Of a stretch of 19,852 bases of DNA, positions 13,197 through 19,852 are shown one piece after another. The notes below the pieces were generated by a model. The model was given only the letters and a program-made list of their open reading frames with translations, had not been told where the DNA came from and ran no database searches. The stretch lies in contig DGDY01000275.1 of assembly GCA_002385675.1 (NCBI GenBank), forward strand, positions 2,029 through 21,880. The letters are read 5' to 3'. Made by a program: the position numbers and the translations under genes. The DNA comes from Anaerolineales bacterium UBA3940. GTDB lineage: Bacteria > Chloroflexota > Anaerolineae > Aggregatilineales > UBA3940. The stretch's first letter is position 1; the number at the start of each line of letters is the position of its first letter.

Positions 13197-14771
13197 TCAA
13201 TCCTCACGAGACAACGGCAGCTCAAAGGTGAATGTCGTGCCTTCGCCGGGCTCGCTCTCCGCCCAGATGCGCCCGCCGTGTGCTTCAATAATCGAACGCA
13301 CGATGTACAGGCCGAGACCCACGCCCTGCGTCTCCCGCGTGAGGGCGTTGTCGGCGCGGTAGAAGCGGTCGAAGATCATCTCCTGCTGGCCGGGGCGAAG
13401 GCCCACGCCCTGATCGCTGACCCAGACGCGGACGGCGTCCGTGGCGACCTCGCCGCCAAGCGTGATCGTCCCGCCATTGGGCGAGTACTTGATGGCATTG
13501 CTCAGCAAGTTGGAGAGCACCTGCCCGAGCCGCCGCTCGTCGCCGGGGATCGGCGGGAAGTCAGGCGGGAACTCGACCCGGATCTCATGCCGGGTGGTCT
13601 GCGTGCGGAACTTCTCTGCGACACGCTCGGCAAGCTGGTCTAGCGAGACCTCGCCAAAGTCGAGTGTGAAAGTGCCGAGCTGCAGGCGCGAGGCATCAAG
13701 CAGGTTGTCGATCAACTCGGAGAGCTTGTCAGCTTCCTCGTCGATGACGGTCAGGCCGCGCAGCACTGTTTCGCGGTCCCACTCGACGTCGTCGCGGCTG
13801 AGCGTGCTGGCATAGCCCTTGATCACCGAAACGGGGGTCTTGAGTTCGTGCGAGATGACCGAGATGAACGTGGTTTTGGCTTCCTCTGCCTCGCGGAACT
13901 TGGTGATGTCGCGCACGTTGCCGATAATGTTCCGCAGCTCGCCGCGCTCGTTGAACAGCGGCGCGTAGGTAATGCCGACGCTGAGCGTCGAATTGCTGGT
14001 GTGCTTGAGGTCCCCCTCAACGTAGAGCATGCTCTGCTCGTGAAGCGGCCAGCCGTTCGCGACCGCTTCTTCGAGATCGACGCGCGATTCCCGGCGTGCC
14101 CAGCGGATCACTTCGCTGTGAGGCGCGCCCTGCGCCTCGTCCACGCGCCAGCCGGTCATGCGGGCGAGCGCGAGGTTGATGCTCTCAATGGTGAGATCGC
14201 GGTTCAGGATCATGATGCCGTCCGCGCTGTGGCGCAGAATGGCGTCGAGCCGCTGCTTCTCGGTGGTGACCTGCTCGTAGAGGCGGGCGTTGTGCACAGC
14301 GATGGCGGCCTGGTCGGCGAAGCTCTGGAGCAGGCGCACCTCGTTCCGCGTAAAATTGCCACCGGTGGCGCGGAAGATGTACACCACGCCGACGAGCTCC
14401 TGGCCGATGGCCATTGGCAGGGCGATCACCTGGTGAAGCCCCATGCCAGCGGCCTGCGCAACCAGACGCATCTTGCGGTTAAGCTCCGGAATGACGAAGC
14501 TGTCGCGGTCCTTATGAACGATGTCTGTGAGCAGCGGGGTGAACAGGTGCAGCACGGCGGACGGGATGCCGTAGCTCGCGCGGACGGTGAATGTCTTGCT
14601 GTTCTCGTTGCCCAGCGCGATCAGCCCGGCCTGCCCACCGAGCATCTGCGTTGCGGACTCAAGGATGCGGCGCAGTACCTCGTTCAGGCTGAGCTGTGAG
14701 GTCAGCGCGCGAGAGATATCGAGAAGATAATCTCGCTGCTGTATCAAATGGGAAATCATGTCCTGGAACAT
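13197..14771 (-). CDS. Soluble GAF-PAS sensor histidine kinase
   Basis: A 524-residue histidine kinase without membrane segments, so it senses a cytoplasmic signal. Domains in order: a short N-terminal coiled segment (1-25), GAF (about 25-165), PAS (about 172-292; ILRHSADGIMILNRDLTIESIN), HisKA dimerisation domain with phospho-acceptor H308 in SVISHELKTP, and HATPase_c (about 405-520) with the N box (NLLSNAIKYSPNGG), G1 box (DQGVGL) and G2 box (GVGLGLYIV). All catalytic boxes look intact. No response regulator is next to it, so it is an orphan kinase. The ATG at 14771 lies 6 nt downstream of a TACAAT -10, implying a leaderless transcript. The alternative ATG at 14759 has AGGA only 1 nt upstream. 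Its signal and partner are unknown. Confidence 0.92.
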   Translation of the reverse strand: MFQDMISHLIQQRDYLLDISRALTSQLSLNEVLRRILESATQMLGGQAGLIALGNENSKTFTVRASYGIPSAVLHLFTPLLTDIVHKDRDSFVIPELNRKMRLVAQAAGMGLHQVIALPMAIGQELVGVVYIFRATGGNFTRNEVRLLQSFADQAAIAVHNARLYEQVTTEKQRLDAILRHSADGIMILNRDLTIESINLALARMTGWRVDEAQGAPHSEVIRWARRESRVDLEEAVANGWPLHEQSMLYVEGDLKHTSNSTLSVGITYAPLFNERGELRNIIGNVRDITKFREAEEAKTTFISVISHELKTPVSVIKGYASTLSRDDVEWDRETVLRGLTVIDEEADKLSELIDNLLDASRLQLGTFTLDFGEVSLDQLAERVAEKFRTQTTRHEIRVEFPPDFPPIPGDERRLGQVLSNLLSNAIKYSPNGGTITLGGEVATDAVRVWVSDQGVGLRPGQQEMIFDRFYRADNALTRETQGVGLGLYIVRSIIEAHGGRIWAESEPGEGTTFTFELPLSRED

Positions 14772-14777
14772 ACCCTA

Positions 14778-14783
14778 ATTGTA
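14778..14783 (-). promoter_or_regulatory. -10 element (TACAAT) giving a leaderless histidine kinase transcript
   Basis: On the minus strand TACAAT ends 6 nt before the kinase ATG, so transcription would begin at or very near the A of the start codon. The -35 region (CTGATT at 16 bp) is weak and abuts the 28-bp palindrome at 14804-14831. Confidence 0.45.
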
Positions 14784-14803
14784 GCATTTAGAGGCGATAA
14801 ATC

Positions 14804-14835
14804 AGGAGGTCGCTGCATGCAGCGACCTCCTTTTT
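14804..14835 (+). terminator. 28-bp perfect palindrome with T5 tail between aminotransferase and kinase genes
   Basis: AGGAGGTCGCTGCA and its exact complement form a 28-bp perfect palindrome (14804-14831), with T5 at 14831-14835 on the plus strand. It lies about 43 nt past the aminotransferase stop, where a minus-strand terminator is expected. However, the T-tract is on the plus strand, and the minus-strand tail is only GATTTATC. It may be a bidirectional terminator, or a dyad operator next to the kinase promoter. Confidence 0.55.
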
Positions 14836-14874
14836 ACGCACTTCTAATTGTTAAGGGGCCAAGCGGACCCGACT

Positions 14875-16227
14875 TTATAGATTGCTCTCGACGGACGTGA
14901 GCACCCGGTCGAAGATGGCAAGCGCCTCGTCGGCGATCTCGCGGGTGATCATGAGCGGGGGCATCAGGCGGATAACACTCTCGCCCGCGCCGAGGAGCAG
15001 CAGGCCGTTGTGGAATGCCTCATCTACGATCTGGTCACGGAGATCATGGGCCGGGGTGCGCTTCTCGCGGTCGCTTACGATCTCGATGCCGATCATCAGG
15101 CCCTTGCCACGCAGGTCGCCGATCAGCGGGTGGCGGGTCTGCATCTCGCGCAGGGCGTCGAGCAGGTACTCGCCCATCTCGGCGGCGTTCTGCATGTAGC
15201 CGTTCTCGATGAGGCGCAGGGTTGCAAGCGCCGCCGCGCACGAAACCGGGTTGCCGCCGAAGGTGTTGCCGTGCGCACCGGGGCCCCAGGTCATGATGCT
15301 CTTGCGGGCGATGACCGCGCCGAGCGGCATGCCGCTGGCGATGCCCTTCGCGCTGGTGACGATGTCCGGCTCGACGCCGAAATGCTCGATGGCCCACCAC
15401 TTGCCCGTCCGCCCGATACCGCTCTGTACCTCGTCGGCGACGAGCAGGATGCCGTAGCGGTCACACAAGTCGCGCAGCGCCGGGAAGAAGCCGGGCGGGG
15501 GCACGACATAGCCGCCCTCACCAAGGATCGGCTCGACGAAGATGGCGGCAACCTCGTTGCCGGGCATGAAGCTCTTGAAAACCGTGTGCTCAATGTAATC
15601 CACGATCACCTCGCCGTAGTCCTTGCCATCCGGCACGGCGAAGACCGGGCGGTAGGTGTCGGGGTAGGGGACGTGAGTCACGCCGGGCACGAAGGGCGCA
15701 AAGCCTTCCTTCTGGCGGTACTTGCTGGCAGTCAGCGAGAGTGCGCCCATCGTACGCCCGTGAAATGCGCCGTGGAAGGAGATAAGCCCCTGGCGCCCGG
15801 TATGGTGGCGGGCCAGCTTGAGCGCCGACTCAACCGCTTCAGCGCCGGAGTTCGTGAAGAAGATCTGAGCTTCTTCCTCGAAGGGGGCGATGGCGGCGAG
15901 CTTCTCGGCAAGCGTGACCGCGACATCATAATGGAAGTCGGCGAGGCAGATGTGCAGGAACTTCTCGGCCTGCTCCTTGATGGCAGCGACGACCTCGGGG
16001 TGGCAGTGGCCCGTTGAGGTGACGGCGATGCCGGTCATGAAGTCGATGTAGCGGCAGCCATCAGCGTCCCAGACCTCGGCCCCCTGGGCGTGATCGATGA
16101 CCAGCGGATAGGAGCGGGGCAAAGAGGGCGACAGGACTCGACGATCGCGCTCGATGATCGCCTCGCCTTTCGGGCCGGGGATCGGCGTGTCGGGGTTCAG
16201 CGGTTTCGGGGCAACAGCGTCAGTCAT
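14875..16227 (-). CDS. Class III PLP-dependent aminotransferase (acetylornithine/4-aminobutyrate aminotransferase family)
   Basis: A 450-residue fold-type I, class III aminotransferase. Signatures are YIDFMTGIAVTSTGHCHPEV near the N-terminus, FTNSGAEAVESALKLAR (the PLP phosphate-binding turn), ISFHGAFHGRT, LLVADEVQSGIGRTG with cofactor Asp D265, and the Schiff-base lysine K294 in TSAKGIASGMPLGAV. The N-terminal PGPKGEAIIERD leader is typical of a subgroup labelled acetylornithine aminotransferase family or GABA transaminase, which in thermophiles includes broad-specificity ornithine aminotransferases and amino-acid racemases. Substrate therefore cannot be fixed. AGGAG lies 9 nt before the ATG. 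No arginine-biosynthesis or GABA gene is adjacent; it is 55 nt after the M50 protease gene and may be transcribed with it. Confidence 0.92.
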   Translation of the reverse strand: MTDAVAPKPLNPDTPIPGPKGEAIIERDRRVLSPSLPRSYPLVIDHAQGAEVWDADGCRYIDFMTGIAVTSTGHCHPEVVAAIKEQAEKFLHICLADFHYDVAVTLAEKLAAIAPFEEEAQIFFTNSGAEAVESALKLARHHTGRQGLISFHGAFHGRTMGALSLTASKYRQKEGFAPFVPGVTHVPYPDTYRPVFAVPDGKDYGEVIVDYIEHTVFKSFMPGNEVAAIFVEPILGEGGYVVPPPGFFPALRDLCDRYGILLVADEVQSGIGRTGKWWAIEHFGVEPDIVTSAKGIASGMPLGAVIARKSIMTWGPGAHGNTFGGNPVSCAAALATLRLIENGYMQNAAEMGEYLLDALREMQTRHPLIGDLRGKGLMIGIEIVSDREKRTPAHDLRDQIVDEAFHNGLLLLGAGESVIRLMPPLMITREIADEALAIFDRVLTSVESNL

Positions 16228-16282
16228 GATAGTTGTCTCCTATGTAGTTGAAAAGAGGATCATGCGCGGCTGCGCACGATGA

Positions 16283-17386
16283 TTACGACCAGCTACGGCG
16301 GATGTCATCCAGGCTGACAATGCCGTAAAACTCCTGCCCGTGCATGACGGGCAGCGCCGCAAGCTGGTAAGTTGACATTTCCTGCAGGGCCACCCAGAGG
16401 GTTTCCTGCGGCTTGACGACGGGGAACTGAGTGCGCATGATGTGAGCAACAGTGCGCTGCTGGCGGCTGCGGAGAGCACGCTGCACATCGTCAATACTGG
16501 CCAGCCCGACGACGCGGCCACCAACGACGACCGGCAGCGTGCCGCCGGCGCGCTCAAGACGGGCCGCCAGACGTGGCGTGAGCGCCTCCCAGGGCGCAAC
16601 GCTGTCGGTCGCGGCGCGGTACACGCTCCCGACTTCGAGCCGGACGAGCGCCCGCCGCCGCCGTACGTAGACCTCCTCGTGCTGCGCCCCGGCCCACACC
16701 AGCGGGGCAGCAATTGCAAGGACGGGGTTGGGCGAGTTGCTGCCGGACAGCAGGCCGTGCCCGACCCACAGTATAATGCCGACAGCCACCAGCCGCCCCA
16801 GCCACGCGGTCAGGCGGGTGCCTGTTTCGTAGTCGGTCAGGATGGCGAGTGCCGCCCGCATCACCCGCCCGCCGTCCATCGGGAAGGCGGGCAGCATGTT
16901 CGAGAAGAACAGCAGGGCGTTGACCCAGAACGTGTACAGCAGGAGCGTCCTGCCGCTCTGCGGCGCGAGAAAGAGCAGATAATCCGGCCAGGAGGCCAGC
17001 GAGAACGGCTGGATCAGATAGGCGATTACACCCAGCAGCAGGGCAAGCCCCAGGTTGACTACCGGCCCCGCGAGTGCGATGAACAGCTCATGCCGGTAGT
17101 ACGATGGGCTTGACTCCAGTTCGGCCAGCCCACCAATTGGCAGCAGCGTGATGCGGTGGACGGCCAGCCCTAAGGCCCGTGCCTGCAAGCCGTGACCCAG
17201 TTCATGAAGCAGCACGCACCCAAAGAGCAGCAGCACAGCCAGGATGCCGAAAGCGGCGCCCTCGACGCTGCCGTAGCGCGCCCAGCCCTGCCACGCCCCC
17301 CACGCAATGACGAGCGCAAAGCTGAGGTGTATATCAACGGCGATACCGCCGATTCGGGCAACGCGGATGCCGCCGTTTCGCCACAC
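16283..17386 (-). CDS. Site-2-type M50 membrane metalloprotease with two CBS domains
   Basis: A 367-residue intramembrane zinc metalloprotease. The open frame extends to 17614 but overlaps the preceding membrane-protein gene, so the start is placed at GTG 17386, which gives the usual family N-terminus (GGIRVARIGGIAVDIHLSFAL). The catalytic HELGH is at 61-65 and the third-ligand motif NMLPAFPMDGGRV has D171. About six hydrophobic helices fill residues 15-245. Residues about 250-365 are two CBS motifs (PVVVGGRVVGLASIDDV and LPVMHGQEFYGIVSLDDI), which in other proteins bind adenosine nucleotides. Such S2P proteases (SpoIVFB-like, Rv2625c-type) cleave membrane-bound precursors. No obvious substrate, such as an anti-sigma factor, is in the window. 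The start has no strong ribosome binding site. Confidence 0.88.
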   Translation of the reverse strand: MWRNGGIRVARIGGIAVDIHLSFALVIAWGAWQGWARYGSVEGAAFGILAVLLLFGCVLLHELGHGLQARALGLAVHRITLLPIGGLAELESSPSYYRHELFIALAGPVVNLGLALLLGVIAYLIQPFSLASWPDYLLFLAPQSGRTLLLYTFWVNALLFFSNMLPAFPMDGGRVMRAALAILTDYETGTRLTAWLGRLVAVGIILWVGHGLLSGSNSPNPVLAIAAPLVWAGAQHEEVYVRRRRALVRLEVGSVYRAATDSVAPWEALTPRLAARLERAGGTLPVVVGGRVVGLASIDDVQRALRSRQQRTVAHIMRTQFPVVKPQETLWVALQEMSTYQLAALPVMHGQEFYGIVSLDDIRRSWS

Positions 17387-17465
17387 GCTGCAACCAACCT
17401 GTCCAGTTTCAATGCCGGGGCAGAATGCCCTCGGCCCGTTTGCGGTTCTGCTGCCGGGCGATGGG

Positions 17466-17870
17466 CTAGCTGCCGCCCATCCCGTAAATAATGACGCCCA
17501 GCGCAGCCATGCCAAAGCCGAGGAGCAGGCCGATCGTCTGGAGCCAGCCAAACACCGACCCGCCGACGTGGGAGCCGTAGCCCATCGCATCGGCAAGGGT
17601 GACGGCGGCGGCAAAGACCATACCTGTCAGCCCGAGACGCACGCCGATGTCGCGCATCAGCGTGCGCCGGCCATTGCGATGGATGAGCGCCCGGGTGACG
17701 ACGTACGCGCCGAGCACCAGCAACACCAGGCCGGTCAGAATGCCGATAATCTGCACCAGGCCGATACCTGGCGTGACATCGGCATTGACTGCGCCGGGGA
17801 ACAGCCCGAGGAAGAGCACCACGGCGCCCAGAACCATGCAGAAAACACCCAACTGGGCCAGGCGACTCAT
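17466..17870 (-). CDS. Small four-helix membrane protein of unknown function
   Basis: A 134-residue, very hydrophobic protein with four predicted membrane helices near residues 5-25, 36-60, 75-95 and 106-130. There is a conserved-looking loop (LFPGAVNADVTPGIGLVQ) between helices 1 and 2 and a basic cytoplasmic-type loop (RALIHRNGRRTLMRD) between helices 2 and 3. I do not recognise a family and assign no function. The ATG at 17870 overlaps the stop of a possible 8-codon ORF that has the better ribosome binding site. It ends 79 nt before the chosen M50 protease start, so the two may be co-transcribed. Confidence 0.75.
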   Translation of the reverse strand: MSRLAQLGVFCMVLGAVVLFLGLFPGAVNADVTPGIGLVQIIGILTGLVLLVLGAYVVTRALIHRNGRRTLMRDIGVRLGLTGMVFAAAVTLADAMGYGSHVGGSVFGWLQTIGLLLGFGMAALGVIIYGMGGS

Positions 17871-17893
17871 GCTCGGCTGCCTGCGGCTTTCAT
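17867..17893 (-). CDS. Possible 8-codon leader ORF coupled to the membrane protein
   Basis: On the minus strand an ATG at 17893, with AAGGA 5 nt upstream, opens an 8-codon frame (MKAAGSRA) whose TGA overlaps the ATG of the membrane protein gene (ATGA). The downstream ATG itself has only a weak ribosome binding site. This looks like a translation-coupling leader, but so short a frame could be chance. Confidence 0.3.
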   Translation of the reverse strand: MKAAGSRA

Positions 17894-17923
17894 CGTACGT
17901 CCTTGTTGCTCCATAGTTGCACT

Positions 17924-17929
17924 ATTCTA
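17924..17929 (-). promoter_or_regulatory. -10-like element (TAGAAT) before the small membrane protein
   Basis: On the minus strand, GATAGAATAG lies in the 80-nt gap after the dipeptidase stop, about 30 nt before the possible leader ORF. No good -35 is visible. It suggests the membrane-protein gene can be transcribed separately from the peptidases. Confidence 0.3.
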
Positions 17930-17950
17930 TCATCTGCCTGCGCCGCCCGG

Positions 17951-19045
17951 CTACTCCGGGAGCGCCCGGCGCAGGATACGCAGCCAGTTGCCTCCGAAGA
18001 TCGCCGCGATGTGCTCCTCCGTGTAGCCGAGTTCGGCGAGCGGCTCGCGGAGCTTCTGCAGGTCAGCAATCGTGTCGATGCCCGCCGGGGTGTGCTGCAC
18101 GCCAAAGCCGCCGTCGAAGTCGGTGCCGATACCGACGTGGTCGATGCTGCCCGTCACCTGGCAGACGTGGTCGATGGCCGCGGCGACGGTGTCCAGCGGG
18201 ACGGCCTGCTTGCCATCCCCGCGCTGCCAGCCCGGCTTGAGGAAGCGGTTGTACGGCACGATGCCGACCACGCCCTCACGCTCGGCCAGCCGCCGGATCA
18301 TGTCGTCGGACAAGCCGCGAGTGGTCGGCAGGAAGCGGCGGGGGTTGGCGTGGCTGGCGATCAGGACACCCTCGTAGCGATCCACGGCCTGATAGTAGGC
18401 TTCCTCGGCGAGGTGGCTGAGGTCGAGAACCATGCCGAGGTCCTGCATGACTTCGAGCAGGCGCATGCCGTCGGCGGTGAGCGGGCCGGGCTCGTGCGTG
18501 CCCCCGGCGTAGCGCGTGGCCTCCCAGGCAAGCCCGATGATGCGCACGCCCTGCTCGAACCACTCCTCGACCTGCTCCGGCTCCAGCACCGGGTCGGCGC
18601 CCTCCATCAGGGGCACAAGCCCGATGCGCCGGTCCTCAATCCCCCTGTCGTTGGCCCAGGTGGCGAGTATTTCCTCAAGCTCGCCCTGCGTGCCGATCAG
18701 CCGGAAGACTTCGTCCTGCTCGACGAGGCGCTTGTAGGCGTCAAGCTGGGCGCTGGCACGGGCGGCTGCCTCGGCGGCGTTGCGGTAGGTCTGCGTATCC
18801 CACGGGCCGAGTGCGCGGGCGGCGGGCGCGACGAAGAGCGTGGCGAAGATCACGCCGACGTGCCCCAGCAGCCATTCCGGCTTGCCGAGCAGTGTGTCAC
18901 CGTTGATGCCCGGCGCGGCGGTGCCCACCTCTCGCTCACGGATCGCCAGCGCGGAGCGGGTGTAATCGCGCCCGAACGTCAGGATGTTCCAGGCGATGTC
19001 TTCGTGGGCGTCAACGATCAGCACGGGTCGATCCTTACCATTCAC
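17951..19045 (-). CDS. Peptidase M19 family (membrane/renal dipeptidase-like)
   Basis: A 364-residue amidohydrolase-fold dipeptidase that hydrolyses dipeptides, often with broad or D-residue tolerance, using a binuclear zinc site. The metal ligands are visible: H14 and D16 (VDAHEDIAW), bridging E148 (LMEGAD), H211 (LDLSHLA), H232 (IASHAN) and D309 (IGTDFDG). No signal peptide is seen, so it is probably cytoplasmic. The start is GTG at 19045, with GGAG about 9 nt upstream. It follows the M42 peptidase by 6 nt, a tight operon, and the pair probably completes intracellular breakdown of short peptides. Length is normal for the bacterial family. The substrate is unknown. Confidence 0.92.
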   Translation of the reverse strand: MNGKDRPVLIVDAHEDIAWNILTFGRDYTRSALAIREREVGTAAPGINGDTLLGKPEWLLGHVGVIFATLFVAPAARALGPWDTQTYRNAAEAAARASAQLDAYKRLVEQDEVFRLIGTQGELEEILATWANDRGIEDRRIGLVPLMEGADPVLEPEQVEEWFEQGVRIIGLAWEATRYAGGTHEPGPLTADGMRLLEVMQDLGMVLDLSHLAEEAYYQAVDRYEGVLIASHANPRRFLPTTRGLSDDMIRRLAEREGVVGIVPYNRFLKPGWQRGDGKQAVPLDTVAAAIDHVCQVTGSIDHVGIGTDFDGGFGVQHTPAGIDTIADLQKLREPLAELGYTEEHIAAIFGGNWLRILRRALPE

Positions 19046-19051
19046 GGGGAG

Positions 19052-19852
19052 CTACTCCGCCAGCAGGTACTCGGCGATCAGGCGCGCGGATGCAACAAGG
19101 CTGTCGATGTGCGTGCGCTCGTAGTGGTGAGATGCGTCCACGCCGGGGCCTATCAGCCCGACGATTACGTCCGCGCCTGCACGCCACAGCGCCTCGCCGT
19201 CCGAGCCATAGTACGGGTAGATGTCCAGCTTGTAGGGGATCGAGGCCTTCTCAGCGAGCGCGACGAGCCGCCGCTTCATTTCGATATGGTACGGCCCACC
19301 GGCGTCCTTCACGCAGATGCCGACGGAAAACTCATCGGAGTTCTGCGAGCCACCCGCCGCCGCCATGTCAACGGTAAGCAGCTCGGCCAGATCAGGCGGG
19401 AAGCCGCTTGCGCCGCCATGCCCGACCTCCTCGTAGTGGCTGATATGGATTGTCGTGCGCTGGGCGGGTTGCAGGCCAGCATCGGCGAGCGCCTTCACGG
19501 CGGCGTACACGCAGGCGACGCCGGCTTTGTCGTCAAGGTGGCGCGAGCGAATGAAGCCGGTATCGCTGACCTCGACGCGCGGGTCGAAGACGACAAAATC
19601 GCCGACCTCAATGCCGAGCGCGCGTGTCTCGTCCGCAGAGGTGGTGCGGGCGTCGATGCGCACCTCGTAGCCGTTCTCGTCGCGCTTGAACTCGCGGGCG
19701 TCGCTGCCGTAGATGTGGACCGAAGCCTTGCAGGGGATGATCGTGCCACGATAGGCCCGGCCATCATGGGTGTAGATGGTGACGCCTTCACCCTCTACGG
19801 AGCCCCAGGCCCAGCCGCCAAGCTGGGTGAGCTTCAGGCGGCCATTCGACTT
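19052..19852 (-). CDS. M42-family metallo-aminopeptidase, C-terminal part, cut by window edge
   Basis: 267 codons are visible and the N-terminus lies beyond base 19852. M42 peptidases are binuclear, often dodecameric (TET) cytoplasmic aminopeptidases. Motifs seen are GRLKLTQLGGW and RGTIIPCKASVHIYG in the inserted beta-rich dimerisation domain, SRHLDDKAGVACV with the bridging Asp, HYEEVGHGGA with the catalytic Glu pair, VDMAA for a metal Asp, and ASHHYERTH with the last metal His. The short form starting at GTG 19663 would omit the insertion domain and part of the metal site, so it is not the gene start. The sequence resembles the M42 subgroup found in NAGGN osmolyte operons, but no other genes of that pathway are visible, so that link is only a possibility. 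Confidence 0.9.
   Translation of the reverse strand, partial: KSNGRLKLTQLGGWAWGSVEGEGVTIYTHDGRAYRGTIIPCKASVHIYGSDAREFKRDENGYEVRIDARTTSADETRALGIEVGDFVVFDPRVEVSDTGFIRSRHLDDKAGVACVYAAVKALADAGLQPAQRTTIHISHYEEVGHGGASGFPPDLAELLTVDMAAAGGSQNSDEFSVGICVKDAGGPYHIEMKRRLVALAEKASIPYKLDIYPYYGSDGEALWRAGADVIVGLIGPGVDASHHYERTHIDSLVASARLIAEYLLAE

Noticed and set aside
16263..16276. Small hairpin TGCGC-GGCT-GCGCA after the M50 stop
   Set aside because: The stem is only 5 bp with no T-tract, so it is too weak to call a terminator.
16442..17113. Plus-strand 223-codon frame
   Set aside because: Antisense shadow of the M50/CBS protease; Arg/Gln/Pro-rich with no motifs.
17387..17614. N-terminal extension of the M50 protease to 17614
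   Set aside because: It overlaps the C-terminal half of the small membrane protein gene in another frame and its sequence is not membrane-like or family-like.
17307..18026. Plus-strand 239-codon frame
   Set aside because: It lies antisense to the small membrane protein, the M50 start and the dipeptidase end, and shows no recognisable domain.
1..19852. CRISPR arrays, insertion sequences, integrases, prophage or toxin-antitoxin genes
   Set aside because: I read through for regular direct repeats, transposase or integrase motifs and small paired ORFs and found none.

Overview
The window is 19.85 kb of GC-rich, densely packed bacterial chromosome with 19 protein genes (two cut by the window edges), one tRNA and a possible 8-codon leader ORF. 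I see no phage, transposon, integron or CRISPR material. The gene set suggests a Chloroflexota (Anaerolineae-like) bacterium: a lipoprotein with an NBR1-type Ig-like domain, a CpXC helical-repeat protein, an Actinobacteria-like fhaA-fhaB-rodA-pbpA arrangement and hyp maturation genes. This placement is inferred from gene content; no rRNA or marker tree is available here.

Layout. (1) 1-3.5 kb: the N-terminal part of a hydantoinase/5-oxoprolinase A subunit lies downstream of a DtxR/IdeR-type iron regulator on the minus strand. Divergent from them are a DUF364 putative metal-chelation protein and a secreted NBR1-Ig lipoprotein. (2) 3.6-6.1 kb: minus-strand operon hypA-hypB-hypC-hypD for [NiFe]-hydrogenase maturation. 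It ends at a strong stem-loop, without hypE, hypF or hydrogenase genes. (3) 6.2-6.35 kb: tRNA-Gln(CTG) with its own promoter and intrinsic terminator. (4) 6.5-11.5 kb: plus-strand cluster of an FhaA-like protein, an FhaB-like membrane FHA protein, MTA phosphorylase, a SEDS glycosyltransferase (FtsW/RodA) and a class B penicillin-binding-protein homologue, closed by a hairpin terminator. (5) 11.5-14.8 kb: minus-strand soluble GAF-PAS histidine kinase and CpXC helical-repeat protein. (6) 14.9-19.85 kb: minus-strand M42 aminopeptidase, M19 dipeptidase, a small four-helix membrane protein, an M50/CBS site-2-type protease and a class III aminotransferase, suggesting peptide turnover feeding amino-acid catabolism.

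The most striking observation is the penicillin-binding-protein homologue. It aligns along its length with PbpA-type transpeptidases but has lost all three catalytic motifs: SxxK reads EILQ, SxN reads ACP and KTG reads HAG. The overlapping SEDS gene keeps its key motifs. This looks like a pseudo-transpeptidase kept as a partner or activator of a working SEDS polymerase, in a cluster with phosphopeptide-binding FHA proteins. Other notable points are five diverged helical repeats in the CpXC protein, two probable leaderless genes, and a short palindromic repeat present in two intergenic gaps.
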